From Dugong dugon (taxonomy: Eukaryota > Chordata > Mammalia > Sirenia > Dugongidae), in NCBI GenBank assembly GCA_030035585.1, contig CM057473.1:5134501-5198500 (forward strand): DNA of 64,000 nucleotides. Reading direction: 5' to 3'. Each line of letters opens with the position of its first letter. Within the stretch, counting starts at the first letter, position 1. Below the pieces are notes generated by a model. It saw only the letters and a program-made list of their open reading frames with translations, was not told the DNA's origin and did no database searches. This document shows positions 10,837 to 22,301 of the stretch, one piece after another. Both the position numbers and the translations under genes were made by a program.

Positions 10837-11629
10837 TAAAAGGGTGGGCTGGTGGAGGTATGTTTGTCTGCTTCATAGGAATCAGCCTTGGGCTGTTGAT
10901 GCTGGTGATTCTCTCTCCTCCATGTGAGGTTCCAGAAGGTAGGATGCCCCCACCATGCTGTTTTTACAGATACCTGAGTAAGAGAGCTGGTGATTTTAGC
11001 AAGACAAGTGTGCAGCGTTATTAGGAGAGAATCTTGGGTTTCTAGAAGTGTTCTGTTGACTTTTCAAGATTTTGTTTTCTCTCTTTTACAACTTCGCTTA
11101 AATGGCTTATATAAATAGATGTAGTTCCTGAGCTGAAAATTGACAAGAGACGTCCAAGTGATTCTTAGCCTTTGGTCACAGACTCCATTGTGAAGTGGCT
11201 GAAAACTGTGAACCCTTTCCTTAGAGAAACGTGTGTGCCCCCCATTTTGCGTATAGTTTCCTGGGATACATGGTTCCCCGGAGTCCCTCCAGAGGCTTCT
11301 GGTTAAGAACCCTGGTTTAATTCTTTGTGAAACACAAAATTTTCATGCAAAAGCCATTTAAAAAAACAAAAACAAAAACAACCCTCTCCTTCGTCTTCTG
11401 TTTGATGCTCCTTTTTCAGTCTCTTTTTTATCTTTTTTTCTGGCATCTGGGAAAGCTATGAGATATTTCTTTTGAAAATGATCCCATCAATTATCAACAA
11501 GAATGTCCAACTTCTTCAGCTCAGGTCATTTTTAGGGGTGGTGGGAAGGTGGGCAGGTAGTTGGAGGATGGTTTATGTCAGCAGGTGTCAGGCTCTTTGC
11601 TCTCAGGAACTTTTTATTCTCTTAAAATT

Positions 11630-12220
11630 TCCTGCTCCAAAGGGCTTCTGTTTATGTGGGTTTTGTCTATATATCACATTATACGTTAAAACAGATTTAA
11701 AAAATACTTATTTTAAAATAACAGCAACAAACCCATTAGTACATGTTCACATAAGTAACTTAATTTAAAATACTTTAGTTTCTAAAATGAAAAAGTTCAG
11801 TATGAAGAGAGTGTTTTATATTTTTGCAAATCTCTGTGACTTCTGGCTTAACAGAAGACAACTAGAGTCTTCTGTTTCTGTATTCACTCTCTTGCGATAG
11901 GCTGTTTTGGTTGACGTATATGAAGAAAATCTGGCCTCATATGGGCAGTTGAGGAGCCCTGGTGGCACAGTGGATAAAAGTGCTCGGCTGCTAACTGAAA
12001 GGTTGGCAGTTCGAATCTACCAGCTGCTCCAAAGGAGAAAGCTGTGGCAGTCTGCTTCTGTAAAGATTACAGCCTTGGAAACCCTATGGGGCCGTTCTGC
12101 TCTGTCCTATGGGGTCGCGATGAATTGGAATTGACTCGATGGCAAGGGGAGTTAGAAAAGGGAGAACCTTATTGAAAATATCTCAGGGACCCCCAGAGCA
12201 CACTTAGAGACCCCCTCCCT
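11630..12220. mobile_element. Old hAT/Charlie-like element, split by an AfroSINE
   Basis: Pieces such as cttctgtttatgtgggtttt, gcaaatctctgtgacttctg and ttgacgtatatgaagaaaat match a mammal-wide DNA-transposon relic as I recall it. It resumes after the SINE with ttagaaaagggag. Confidence 0.5.
11951..12149 (+). mobile_element. AfroSINE, type A, full length
   Basis: Starts ggagccctggtggcacagtg, carries the agaaagctgtggcagtctgc segment and the tail tgaattggaattgactcgat. It interrupts the older element around it. Confidence 0.9.
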
Positions 12221-12833
12221 TACGGTGATATACGTTGGGAAAGGTCAGCCCTTTGACAGTGACATTCTTAGATTAGTACCTGAGGCGAGGACAGTCGACC
12301 CCGATGGTCACCACAGTAGCGCAGTCGTTGGGTTCAGAGCATATCCTCGTAGGAGGAAGGGCTGGGGTCAGAGCTGAGCGCCTCCGCGCAGGAGCGGGGA
12401 CCATCTGACGTGGCCGTGAAGCTGGCCTTCCAGGAAGGTCTGACATGGTCTCTGCGGGGCTCCAGTAGAGAGCTTAGAAACAGAGGTTTCTCACTTTGTC
12501 CTTGAGCCCGCTTTGCTTTGGACCACACTCAATGGAATATCTAGTTTGGCCCGTTAGATAGCCTAATATATCTCTTACTTTCTCAGCTTTTAAAAAAGTT
12601 AAAGGAAAAAGAATTAACTCATAGAAGTCTGGTTGTATTTACAGAGGTCATCATATCATAACCCTGGGTGGCTTACAGGTTGCAAATCTAAGTTTTATAG
12701 TTAGAACTCATTTCCCATCTTATCTTTATTTGAGTGCAAATTGAATGTTTAAAATCCTTAAATCCAGCTTAAACACATTCATGAGAAACAGTTTTTCTTG
12801 TTTTGAGATTCTGGTTGAAAGTGAACGGCAATT

Positions 12834-12960
12834 AATTCATTCAACGAAGTGCCTACCACATGCCAGGTGCTATTCTTGGCCCCTGCGATTCATCAAAGAG
12901 AAAAGATCCTGAGCTCATGGAGCTTGTTGGGTTGAAATGGGCTTGTGTGTGGAAAACAAT
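12834..12960. mobile_element. L2 relic
   Basis: attcattcaacgaagtgcct, then accacatgccaggtgct and gagctcatggagcttgtt. Confidence 0.55.
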
Positions 12961-13508
12961 TGACATAGTAGATAAATTGTAGGCTGTGGAAGAAAAGAGA
13001 GCAAGATGACGGAGTTTGGGCAGTGGGGGATTGTGGCTGGCAATTTCAAATATGGTGGTTGGGTTTGGCCAACCCCAGACTTGAGTAGGACTTGAAGGAG
13101 GTGAGGAGGTTAGGTTTTGGGTTGTAAGGTAGGAGCATGCCCGGTGTGTTCGAGGATGAGTAGGAGGCCAAGGTGGCTGGAGCAGAATTGGATTGGGGAT
13201 ACTGCAGAGAGGTTGGCATGGTGATTGGAGGAGGGCGGGAGAATGGGGAAAAGGAAAGACTTGAGCTGAGTCTTCAGGGTCAGTACCCCCGGAAGCAGGA
13301 AAGGCTGGGAGCATGCCCTGGAGGTGAGTTCTTCATTTGCATTGGTGGGTAGGGCACATCCAGAGCTCCAGTACTGCTGCTGGGCATTTTGCAGAGGGCC
13401 TGGGACTGTAGTCTCAAGAGCCCTTGACACTGCTTTTGGAAAATTACCTAGCAGTGGTGTGTGAGATGGATTAGTAGAAGGAAGATAGGTAGAAAAGAGA
13501 AAGGGGAG

Positions 13509-13703
13509 GGAGTTCCTGGGTGGTGCAAACAGTTAAACATGCTTGGCTGCTAACCAGTGGGTTGGCAGTTCGAGTCCACCCAGAGGCCTGATGATCTACT
13601 TCCAGGGGAAAAAAAAAAGAAAACCCTATGGAGCACAGTTCTACTCTGACACACCATAAGTTGCCGTAAGTCGGAGTTGATTCCACGACAACTTTGTTTG
13701 TTT
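13509..13703 (+). mobile_element. AfroSINE, type B
   Basis: gttcctgggtggtgcaaaca head; part of the body is replaced by an A-rich run at 13610-13622. Confidence 0.82.
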
Positions 13704-14439
13704 AGCAAGGGGAGGGGAAGGATGACTACGAGGTTTGAGGTACATATATAGAGAAACAGACAAAAGTAGAGGAAGTGATTGACTGAGACGTAAAGCACTC
13801 TCCAGTCAGGAATTACCTGCAGCAAAATTTTGAGCTCTTGCCGGCTTGCTTCTGTGTCCCTTTTTGGCAACAGTGAGAACTTGGCTTCCAGGGGTTGCGA
13901 GCTGAGAGACATGGTGAATCAGCCCACTGGGAATCATTAGGGAGAAGGCAGTGGGTGCTGGAAACTTAAAAAGGAGGAGAGATTTTGCCCTGGGAAGAGA
14001 AGAAGAGGGAAAATAAAGGTGGTTTCTAGAAATATTCCAAAGGGAGCTGGGATGTGTGTAAGGTAGGACTAATAGCAGGAGGCCCAGGAGGTAGATGTTA
14101 CAAACTTCACGATTAAAAATTCGAAGAGGCACTGCACATCAGGGTAGAGACCTCTCCCCCAAAAATGCCTTAGAATGATGGAAAACCGACCCTGTGGCAA
14201 TTATTAGTGACATTGCCCATTAGTTATTAATTTGCAATGTAAAAATATGACTGTTTTCTCTGTTATTATGTTGTTTTGTGAATGTGAAAATAATTAAAAG
14301 ATACTTAATGCACACTCACCCCAGCCTTGTCTGTCTAGCTGCTTTTCCCATGAGATCCCAAGTTTCTCAGCTGCAAGATTCCGTATTGGATCGGGAAGCT
14401 AATAACTGAGCCGCACTGCCTTCTCTGGAGATGGAAGCA

Positions 14440-14615
14440 GTAATTACAATGAATATTTTTTGAGCAGTTACTATGTGCCAGACACAGTTGGAGACAGCTC
14501 TCCTGAGTTAGCTCATTCAGTCTCACAGCTGCTTACAAAGTATCCGTCAGGGTAGACACTGTGGCTATCCTCATTATACAGTTGAGGAGACTAAGTCACA
14601 AACTGGTTAAATAAC
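14440..14615 (-). mobile_element. MIR SINE relic
   Basis: gagcagttactatgtgccag and ctcattatacagttgaggag. Its other end is interrupted by the SINE pair that follows. Confidence 0.65.
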
Positions 14616-14623
14616 TTACTCAG

Positions 14624-14762
14624 ATGGCCCGGTGATTAAGTGCTTGGCTGCGACCCAAAAAGGTCGGCAGTTTGAATCCACCAGCAGCTCCTTGGAAACC
14701 CTATGGGGCAGTTCTCCTCTGTCCTGTAGGGTTGCTATTATTCGGAATTGACTTGATGGTAA
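14624..14762 (+). mobile_element. AfroSINE, type A, first half of a fused pair
   Basis: From gcccggtgattaagtgcttg to gaattgacttgatggtaacg; it ends without an A/T tail and runs straight into a type-B body. Confidence 0.82.
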
Positions 14763-14930
14763 CGGTTGGCAGTTTGACCCCACCCAGGGGTGCTGAGGAA
14801 GAAAGGGCTGGTGATCTGCTTCTTAACGATTACAGCCAAGAAAACCCTATGGGGCAGTTCTACTCTGTAAGTAACACATGGGGTCACCACCAGTCAGAAT
14901 CGACATAGGGGCAGCGGGTTTGGGTTTTTT
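14763..14930 (+). mobile_element. AfroSINE, type B, second half of a fused pair
   Basis: Begins mid-element at gttggcagtttgaccccacc and lacks its head; the tail is gggtttgggttttttc. Confidence 0.8.
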
Positions 14931-15714
14931 CAGTACTGAAATTACCCAGGGAGCTACGAGAAGCAGAGATGCTGTGTGCGAGGGGGTTGTGGGGGGTACT
15001 TACATTTTTGGAGGTAATAAAAAGATGATGGAGCAAAGGAGGAATATTTTAGAATTTACTAGGGTGGAGACTGTTCTCATTGAAGGCTTCTGTAGGTCCG
15101 AGTTTCCCTACCCCAGTTTGAAATTCAGCAAACCCTCCTGCACTTTATTTAGCTTCTCTGCACAGCTGTGTTGAAGCTAAGCTCCATCCGTCAGGGAAAT
15201 TAAACCAAGTGACCAACAGAACAGTTCCTCATTGCATTCACCTTATGACTATAAGTGGCCATTTGACCCTCCTGGTCCCTGAATTGTCCCAGGGCCCTTG
15301 CACTTGGTGGCGGGTTACCTTTACAGAATTGTATCCACACATAATTAGCACAGAAAACCCTTCCCCCGGAGTACTTGTAAATCCCCTGTTGAAACAGCTT
15401 CAGGCTAACCTCAATATTTCATTAGCCCACACTCAGGGTGGGTGATCTGCCAGTTTTCAGGGGAGTGAAAACAAACTTGGAATTTGCCCCCCGTCCCTCC
15501 TCCACCCTTTTAGGTGAGAGCTCATTTAACCCAGCTAAATGGTTAAGAAAATTCCTGCTCAGCAGCTGTTGACTGTTTGGGGGCTACAGTTGGCCACTTG
15601 CGCGTCCAGTAGGGGAGGGTGTACCTTCATTAGGATGTTGTTGATCCAGTGGAATCTGATGATACGCTCTGAAAAATCTGGCTTGGGAGGATTTATTTTG
15701 GGAGAGCAGAATTT

Positions 15715-15912
15715 AAGAGTCCCCATGTGCAAACGGTTAACGCTCTCAGCTCCTAACCAAAAGGTTGGAGATTCCAGTCCACCCAGAGGTGTCTCGGAAG
15801 AAAGGCCTGGCAGTCTACTTTTGAGAAATCAGCTGTTGAAAACCTTATGAATCACAGTTCTGCTCTAACACATATGGGGTCGCCTTGAGTTGGAATCAAC
15901 TCAAGGGTAGCT
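15715..15912 (+). mobile_element. AfroSINE, type B
   Basis: gagtccccatgtgcaaacgg head, gaagaaaggcctggcagtct body and a T-run after the tail (15912-15925). Confidence 0.85.
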
Positions 15913-16638
15913 TTTTTTTTTTTTTACCCTCATGAATGTGGCTTACAGTCGGAGCCTCTGAAGTAGAGTGTGTTTCTGCACGAAATCGTTTATTTTGAGC
16001 TATTTTCAGGAAATCTTCTGTCTGGGCTGTGAACCTTGTTGGGAATTATTTCTTTGTCTAGCCCAGTCCACTCCATTTCCCATGATCTTTTCTGACTTTC
16101 TGATTAAGATTCATTATTTGGTTAACTGTTGTAGGACAGGCTAGGTTCTAAGACATTTAACCTGATAAGAAGGACTGTACCTTGCGTTCACGGCAAAGGC
16201 AGGCTAGGCCCCCGTGGGAGTTGTCCTTGGCTTCAGTCTTCTGGATTGCAGTGCTCCTGGGGAGAAGCGGGGAGGTTCAGCAGGCGCTTCTGGTGGGAGA
16301 ATGGGGTTTCTCAGGTGTGAAGTGTCCTGGAGGCTGAGGTGGGGAGGAGGAGGAGCCCTTCAGAAAGATGAGGAGCAGGACAGCTTGCATCACACTGCGG
16401 GAAAGAAACAGCACGCTTGCTGCCTTTCTTCTGAGCCGTTGCAAACTACGAGAGGGTGGTGTGGATCCCTGGCATCTGAGAATGGTGGGCATTTGGGGAG
16501 CAGCCTTGGAGGGGGTCTGGTGTCTTCCCAAGAGGGACCCAGAGCCTCTGCGTCAGAAATCACCCTGCTGTGGTTAATAATGGAGATCCCCCAACCCCAT
16601 CTGAGTATTTCTGGGGTGAGCTTGGAAATCTGGATCCA

Positions 16639-16843
16639 CTACCACCAGTTGCTGTCGACTTGACTCCAATTCACAGCAACCCGTGCGTCTCAGAGTAGAA
16701 CTGTGCTCCATAGGGTTTTCGATGGCTGATTTTTCAGAAGCAAATCACCAGACCTTTCTTCCGAGGCACATCTTGGAACTGGAACCCCTAATCTTTTGGT
16801 TAGCAGCCAAGCATGTTAATTGTTTGTACCACCAGGACTCCAG
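16639..16843 (-). mobile_element. AfroSINE, type B, reverse
   Basis: cacagcaacccgtgcgtctc at the 3' side and gtaccaccaggactcc at the 5' side. Confidence 0.85.
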
Positions 16844-17754
16844 GGAATCTGGATGGCGTACCCCGACTATAGGTATCTTTCCTGCACTAAAGTTGGGGAT
16901 CGCTAGCATGTACGTAGGATGTGGGGGCCTCTCATTGAGGACTCAGGTGTGGAGTACTTCCTGTGTTGGGTCGTTAGCACTTCCCATGATACTGGAGCCC
17001 TGAGCTGGCTCTGTGGGTCCTGGGAGTCTAGGTATTTGGGACATCCCAAACCTCATGACTACGTAGGGGCTGGGTCTGCACAGCATCTGTCCCTGTGGGC
17101 TGGGCCACGCGCCACTGGAGGAACATGTACGTGAGCCTGATTCATCACTTCTGGGACAAGGCAGGAGTCTCTGCTTGGATCACAGATAGGAGAGCTTTCC
17201 CCAGCAGTTTCTCGGGCTGTGTGTATCCAAAGCGTGCAGGCTCAGCTGGGCATCAGGCCTCGGACCTGGAGCAGTCAGTCTCTCCTTTACTCACTGAAGT
17301 GGCCGTCCCAGAGCTGATCACACACAGCCTGGGCCACTGCAAGGTCCCAGTCTCTGCTGGCATGCGCAGATGTTCAGGCTTCATGATGAGGTGAGTATTC
17401 AAGCATTAACTCTTAAAGAGCGACACAGGGCGCTGTGTAGAGACGTGTGGCTCTGGGAGTGAAGTGGATCGCTAGGAGATTATGCTCTTGAGGCCTCACC
17501 TGCTGGCTTTCCGCGTCTCTCTCCTCCACCCTCCTTTTGCCTCCTCCTTCCCCGTCCCTCAGCTTTTCAGGTTTTAGCTCTTTGGAGGGCAAGTCAAGGC
17601 AAATCCGTGAGCAGTCGCTTCGCCTGTCCTGGGAAAAGTAGAAGGAACGTTGTTGGTAAATAAAGGGGAGAGTTTGGCGTGGAGAATTTAGACAGAATCT
17701 GGGTCCCCACGACCTGCAGCTGAGCAGTGGGACAGCTGTATTCTAGGGCAATAG

Positions 17755-18335
17755 GTACTTTTTGTTTCTTTAATTTTCTTGTGCTTTAGGTGAAAGTTTA
17801 CAGTTCAAATTAGTTTCTCATTTAAAAATTTATGTACATATTGTTTTGTAACATTGGTTGCAATCCCTGCAAACGTGACAGCATTCTCCCCCTCCACCCC
17901 GGGTTTCCTGTGCCCAGTCATCCAGTTTTCCTGTCCCTTCCTGCCTTACATCTTGCTTTTGGGCAGGAGTTGCCCATTTGGTCTCACATGTTTGATTCAA
18001 ATAAGAAGCATGTTCCTCATGTGTTATTGTTTGTCTTACAGGCCTGTATAATCTTTGTCTGAAAGGTGGGCTTCAGGAGTGGCTTCTGTTCTGAGTTAGC
18101 AGTGTGTCCAGGGGCCATAGTCTTGGGGATTCCTCCAGCCTCTGTGAGACCTATAAGTCTAGTCTTTTTTTGTGTGTGTGAATTTGAATTTTGTTCTACA
18201 TTTTTCTCCCCCTCTGTCCAGGACTCTGTATGGTGATCCCCGTCAGAATGGTCAGTGGTGGTAGCTGGGCACCATCTAGTTCTTCTGGACTCAGGCTGGT
18301 GGAGGCTGTGATTTATGTGGTCCTTTAGTCCTTTG
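17755..18335 (-). mobile_element. LINE-like repeat, copy 2
   Basis: cttgtgctttaggtgaaagt then cagttcaaattagtttctca, through ggtagctgggcaccatctag, ending ttagtcctttggga. It is collinear with the copy at 5.8-6.4 kb and stops at the same internal point. Confidence 0.6.
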
Positions 18336-18482
18336 GGAACCTTGGGGGCACAGTGGTTAAGAGCTCGGCTGCTAACCAAAAGGTCGGCAGTTCGAATCCA
18401 CCAGCCACTTCTTGGAAACACTAGGGGGCAGTTCTGCTCCGCCCTGTAGGATTGCTATGAGTTGGAACTGACTGGACGGTAG
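18336..18482 (+). mobile_element. AfroSINE, type A, short body
   Basis: gggaaccttgggggcacagt head, GTTCGAATCC box B and ttggaactgactggacggta tail. It lies exactly at the end of the LINE-like repeat. Confidence 0.85.
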
Positions 18483-18715
18483 GCTGATGTTTTCCTTGTG
18501 TCTGTGGTTTTCATCATTCTTCTTTGCTCTGGATGGGATGGGACCAACGGATGTATCTGAGGTACTTGGAATCATGGATTCCAACCTCCAATCTGCCACC
18601 AGACACATTTCTGACCTTCTGAGTCCCAGCGTCTTCATCTGTTAATCCAGGAGATGGCTTTACAAGGTTCCTTCCTGTTCTAGAGCTCTGGGAATTACAG
18701 GATGCATGTTCTTTT

Positions 18716-18920
18716 GGAGTCCCTGGATGGTGCAAACGGTTAATGCACTCCATTACTAACTGAAAGGTTGGCGGTTCGAGTCTACCCACAGGCACCTTGG
18801 AAGAAAGGCCTGGTGATCTACTTCCAAAAACTCAGCCATTGAAACTCCCATGCAGCACAGTTCTACTCTGACACACATGGGATCGCCTTGTGTCGGAATC
18901 GACTCCGTGGAAATGGGGGG
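18716..18920 (+). mobile_element. AfroSINE, type B
   Basis: ggagtccctggatggtgcaa head and ggaatcgactccgtggaaat tail. Confidence 0.87.
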
Positions 18921-19440
18921 AGTCGTTTTGCTGCTTACTTCAGTCTTAAGTAAGTCTAACTTAAGTCTCTTGTATCAAGTTGGAAGTGCTGCTTGTGGCT
19001 TTTATCTTTCCCTAGTTTACAGAGAAGCCCGTATTTCTCACCTCTTTGCATTTTAGAAGAGAGTAATCGTAGCTGATTCCTTCACTTGCTTAATCTTCTT
19101 CCAGAACAGGACTTGAGACGTAGGACAGTGAGTCCAAGATTTGGAAAATTCACAAACTCCTCATCTCCTACTACTCAAGGTTGCCTTAAATAATCAGTGT
19201 CCGTTTTTCTTATCCAGTTCTTGTCCTACATCAGGAGGGGAGCATATGGTAAATGCCCCTGCCAGGGAGAAATGTGGTCTGACAGCGTTTTTCTATTTGT
19301 GTGAAGGATTTTTATCCAGTGGGTCTGTGTCTGCGGTGGCTGATAGGGCGGGAGAGCAGACAGCGTGGCGATGGGGCAGACAGTTCCAAGGGGCTGCGTA
19401 TGAGCTACATCTGCAATTTCTTTGTACCCCTAAGTTCTCT

Positions 19441-19649
19441 CGAGTCCCTGGGTGGTGCGAACAGTTAATGTGCTCAGCCACTAACTTAAAGGTTGGAGGT
19501 TCAAGTCTACCCTGAGGTGCATCAGAAGAAAGGCCTGGTGATCTCCTTTTGAAAAATCAGCCACTGAAAACCCTGCAGAGCACAGTTCTGCTCTGACACA
19601 CATGGGATCACCATGAGTTGAAGCCGACTGAATGGCAGCTGGGTTTTTG
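19441..19649 (+). mobile_element. AfroSINE, type B
   Basis: gagtccctgggtggtgcgaa head, aaaggcctggtgatctcctt body and tgaatggcagctgggttttt tail. Confidence 0.87.
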
Positions 19650-20198
19650 AGTTTTCTTAAGCCCTGTGGCTCTCTTTGAAATAGAGTGGATCTTGAGAAG
19701 CACACTCAGCTACCTCCTGCTGCCCCCAGCACCTCCAGCCCCTGCTTTATGTCATGCCTGGGTTTGAACTGTTTTAGTTGTTCACTTAGTATTTATTCGT
19801 GATGAATGTGAACTTGAGGGCCCAGACTTAGAACTGACCAGTGGAAAAGTGTGGGGACGTGAGCATGGTCTCTGTCTGGGTCTCACGTGGGATGATATTC
19901 GTGGCTTGGTTCCTTCTGCCTCATAGCCTCTCAGCAGAGATATGAACCCAGTGCATTCATTTTTATGGTAAATCAGAATATCCTGTTACTTTTTACATTA
20001 CCACAATTAACTATTTATGGGACTAAAAGCTTAAAAAAAAAAAGTTTAAACCCCCAGACACACATTACTTTGCTGTCTCTTGTGTGATAGACTCATATCC
20101 CCGTTCTCTTCCTTTGAGAAAAATTAAAAGTCTCATTTCTTCTGCATAAGCGTGTGAAGCGGCCGTGTCCAGGATCGCCATCACAATCCTCTCGATCA

Positions 20199-20403
20199 TC
20201 GTCGTTGTTGGTGTGCCTTTGAGTCATTTCTGACTATAGTCACCGCATAGGACAGAGTGGAACTGCCCCGTAGGGTGTCCTAGGCTATGGTCTTTAGGGA
20301 AGCAGACTGCCACTTCTTCCTCCCATGGAGTGGCTGGTGGGTTCGAACCACCAACCTTTTGATTAGCAGCCGAGCCCTTAACCACTGCGCCGCCAGGGCT
20401 CCT
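20199..20403 (-). mobile_element. AfroSINE, type A, reverse
   Basis: taggacagagtggaactgcc and gggttcgaaccaccaacctt, ending cgccgccagggctcct. It retains the longer-body segment (cacttcttcctcccatgg). Confidence 0.9.
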
Positions 20404-20979
20404 CCTTGATTACCCCATTATTTAATCAGTGTTTATGGAAATGCCTGTGGCACTTGAGAGCAGTTAAGATTCTGATTTAAGAACAGATCTGTCTGTCCCG
20501 GAAATGTTCAGCTCAGGAGCGGGCGGAGGGCTTTGGACTTCCCAAAGGTTTTTCAGCCAGGAATTGATATCCCCAGCCTCTTGGCGGTGGCCCAAGCTGT
20601 CACTTGGCCCAGGGGCAGCGGGTAGCTTGCTGCGGGCTCCTAGCATCCCGACTTTGAAAGGGCACGGTAATTGGAGAGCGCACGGTGGAGCTGTGGGCCC
20701 TGCGGACTGATTTAGCACAATGCACAGCGAGAGGCCGCTTGTTTTCCAGAAGGGAAGCCCGTGAGAGCCTGAGGACTCTTGCCTGTGCCTGAGACGTGGG
20801 TCCTTGCTGGGTGAGCGGGCGAAGGGCACACCAGCTGTCTTTGTAGTAGTCCCGTTAGCCCTTTATGGAAAAAAAAGGCGTCGGCTGTGAGGACCTGGTT
20901 GTGTACTGTGAAGCCCACACTCTCACTAATAATCAGCCTGTAGAATTTTCCTCGAGTTCCCAGGCGCTGATGAGGGTCA

Positions 20980-21775
20980 GGGTGCTGAGCCGCTCCGCGC
21001 TCCCGCGGGGCGGTGGGAGGCTCTCAGTAGCTGGTTTGCCAGTTCAGAGGCCTTTCAAGTGGTCCTTGTTTCCTGTCTATTTCTCAGACATTTCAGACTG
21101 GTCACATCCACACTGGGATGGCTTTGCGCTTGCTGAGCGGCTCCGGGGGTGACTTGGGTTTGTGTGGGTACAGCGGGCGAGGAGTAACCGGTCCAGGAGG
21201 GTTGGGAGCAGTGATGCCCTATGGTGTCCTGCTGCTGTTGAGGCGGAGCTGGGTAGACAGGACTCCAGGGTTGCTTCTCGGCGTGATGCACGTCTTCTTC
21301 TTCTCCCCTTCTGCCCCCAAGGATGTCAACACAGGTGAGGGCAGTGAGTTTGCCGACAGCGGGATCGAAGGGGCCACCACCGACACGGACCTGCTCTCCA
21401 GACGCTCCAATGCCACCAACTCCAGCTACTCGCCCCCCACCGGCCGGGCCTTTGTGGGCAGCGACAGCGGCAGCAGCTCTACCGGGGATGCCACCCGCCA
21501 GGGGGTGTACGAGAACTTCCGGCGGGAGCTGCAGATGAGCGCCACCAACAGCGAGAGCCTGGAGGAGGCCGGCTCTGCGCACAGCGACGAGCAGAGCAGC
21601 GGCACCCTGAGCTCGCCCGGCCAGTCGGACATCCTGCTCACGGCCGCGCAGGGCACGGTGCGCAAGGCCGGCGCCCTGGCTGTCAAGAACTTCCTGGTGC
21701 ACAAGAAGAACAAGAAGGTGGAGTTGGCCACGCGCCGGAAGTGGAAGCACTACTGGGTGTCCCTGAAAGGTAAGG
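20980..21775. promoter_or_regulatory. CpG-rich segment around coding exon two
   Basis: Dozens of CpGs lie in exon two, with a further cluster at 20984-21015 (ccgctccgcgctcccgcggg), in otherwise CpG-poor intron. It could be an intragenic CpG island or simply codon-driven GC. No TATA box or clear initiator is visible. Confidence 0.4.
21322..21769 (+). CDS. TIAM1: TIAM1 second coding exon (codons 321-469 plus first base of 470)
   Basis: The acceptor is cccccaag and the donor is AAAG/gtaaggg; length 448, so the exon ends in phase 1 and Gly470 is split. It begins DVNTGEGSEFADSGIEG. The D-S-G-I-E-G motif (residues 332-337) with the upstream Ser328 matches the known beta-TrCP/CK1 phosphodegron of TIAM1 (human Ser329/Ser334). 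GVYENF contains Tyr383, equivalent to the human Src site Tyr384 by residue count. A Ser-rich stretch (SAHSDEQSSGTLSSPGQSD) follows. The last third (RKAGALAVKNFLVHKKN to RRKWKHYWVSLK) is the first strand region of the N-terminal PH domain, which binds phosphoinositides and recruits the protein to the membrane. The exon is GC-rich with many CpGs, unlike the surrounding intron. Confidence 0.97.
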
Positions 21776-21869
21776 GAGGGCGGCCTAGCTTGAGCGATTG
21801 GTGCATGACCTGCGCATTGCGCACGGATTCCAGCGGTATCTCACTGACTTTCACAGGCCAGCGCAGCAC

Positions 21870-22062
21870 GTGCTGTCAGTGGCACTGCACTCATGGCGAC
21901 CCCATGCGTGATGGAGTAGAACTACTCCATAGAGTTCTTGGCTGTAATCTTTGTGGAAGCAGATCACCAGGACTTTCTTCTGCAGTGCTGCTTCATGGGT
22001 TCAAACCTCCAACCTTTCAGTTAGTAGATGAGTGCAGACTATTTATGCTGCCCAAGGACCTT
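21870..22062 (-). mobile_element. AfroSINE, type B, reverse
   Basis: actcatggcgaccccatgcg to ctgcccaaggacct. It starts only about 100 bases after the exon-two donor. Confidence 0.82.
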
Positions 22063-22301
22063 TAATGTCTGGTTGCCTGATACATACAGCTGGTTCTGAT
22101 GATGGCTTTGAAGGGTGAGTTCTGTATATAATTTTTGGAATCATTTAAGTTAGTAAAGTACCTCTGAAGGTAACTGCTTTGGAGGGAAAATCATTGAATC
22201 CAAAGAAATTGGTATTTTAGGTTTAAAAAAAAAAAATGATAGGCTATGTCTAATTTCCTAGGATTCAGGTGAACGCTTGTTTGCGTGTCTAAGCTATCAT
22301 A

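Larger units (their letters stand above)
3411..21321 (+). other. TIAM1: TIAM1 intron after coding exon one (17.9 kb)
   Basis: GT at 3411 and AG at 21321. It contains about sixteen AfroSINEs, MIR pieces, two copies of a LINE-like repeat, an ERVL-type LTR, a short inverted-repeat transposon and a split hAT-like element. Stretches where I see nothing recognisable are 3430-4580, 4780-5630, 6400-6950, 9120-9500, 10870-11150, 12230-12830, 12970-13500, 13710-14430, 14940-15710, 15920-16630, 16850-17750 and 20410-21320. Confidence 0.85.

Noticed and set aside
21055..21750. 231-codon antisense frame opposite exon two
   Set aside because: Explained by GC-rich codon use on the sense strand; composition is low-complexity Leu/Ala/Gly with no recognisable domain.
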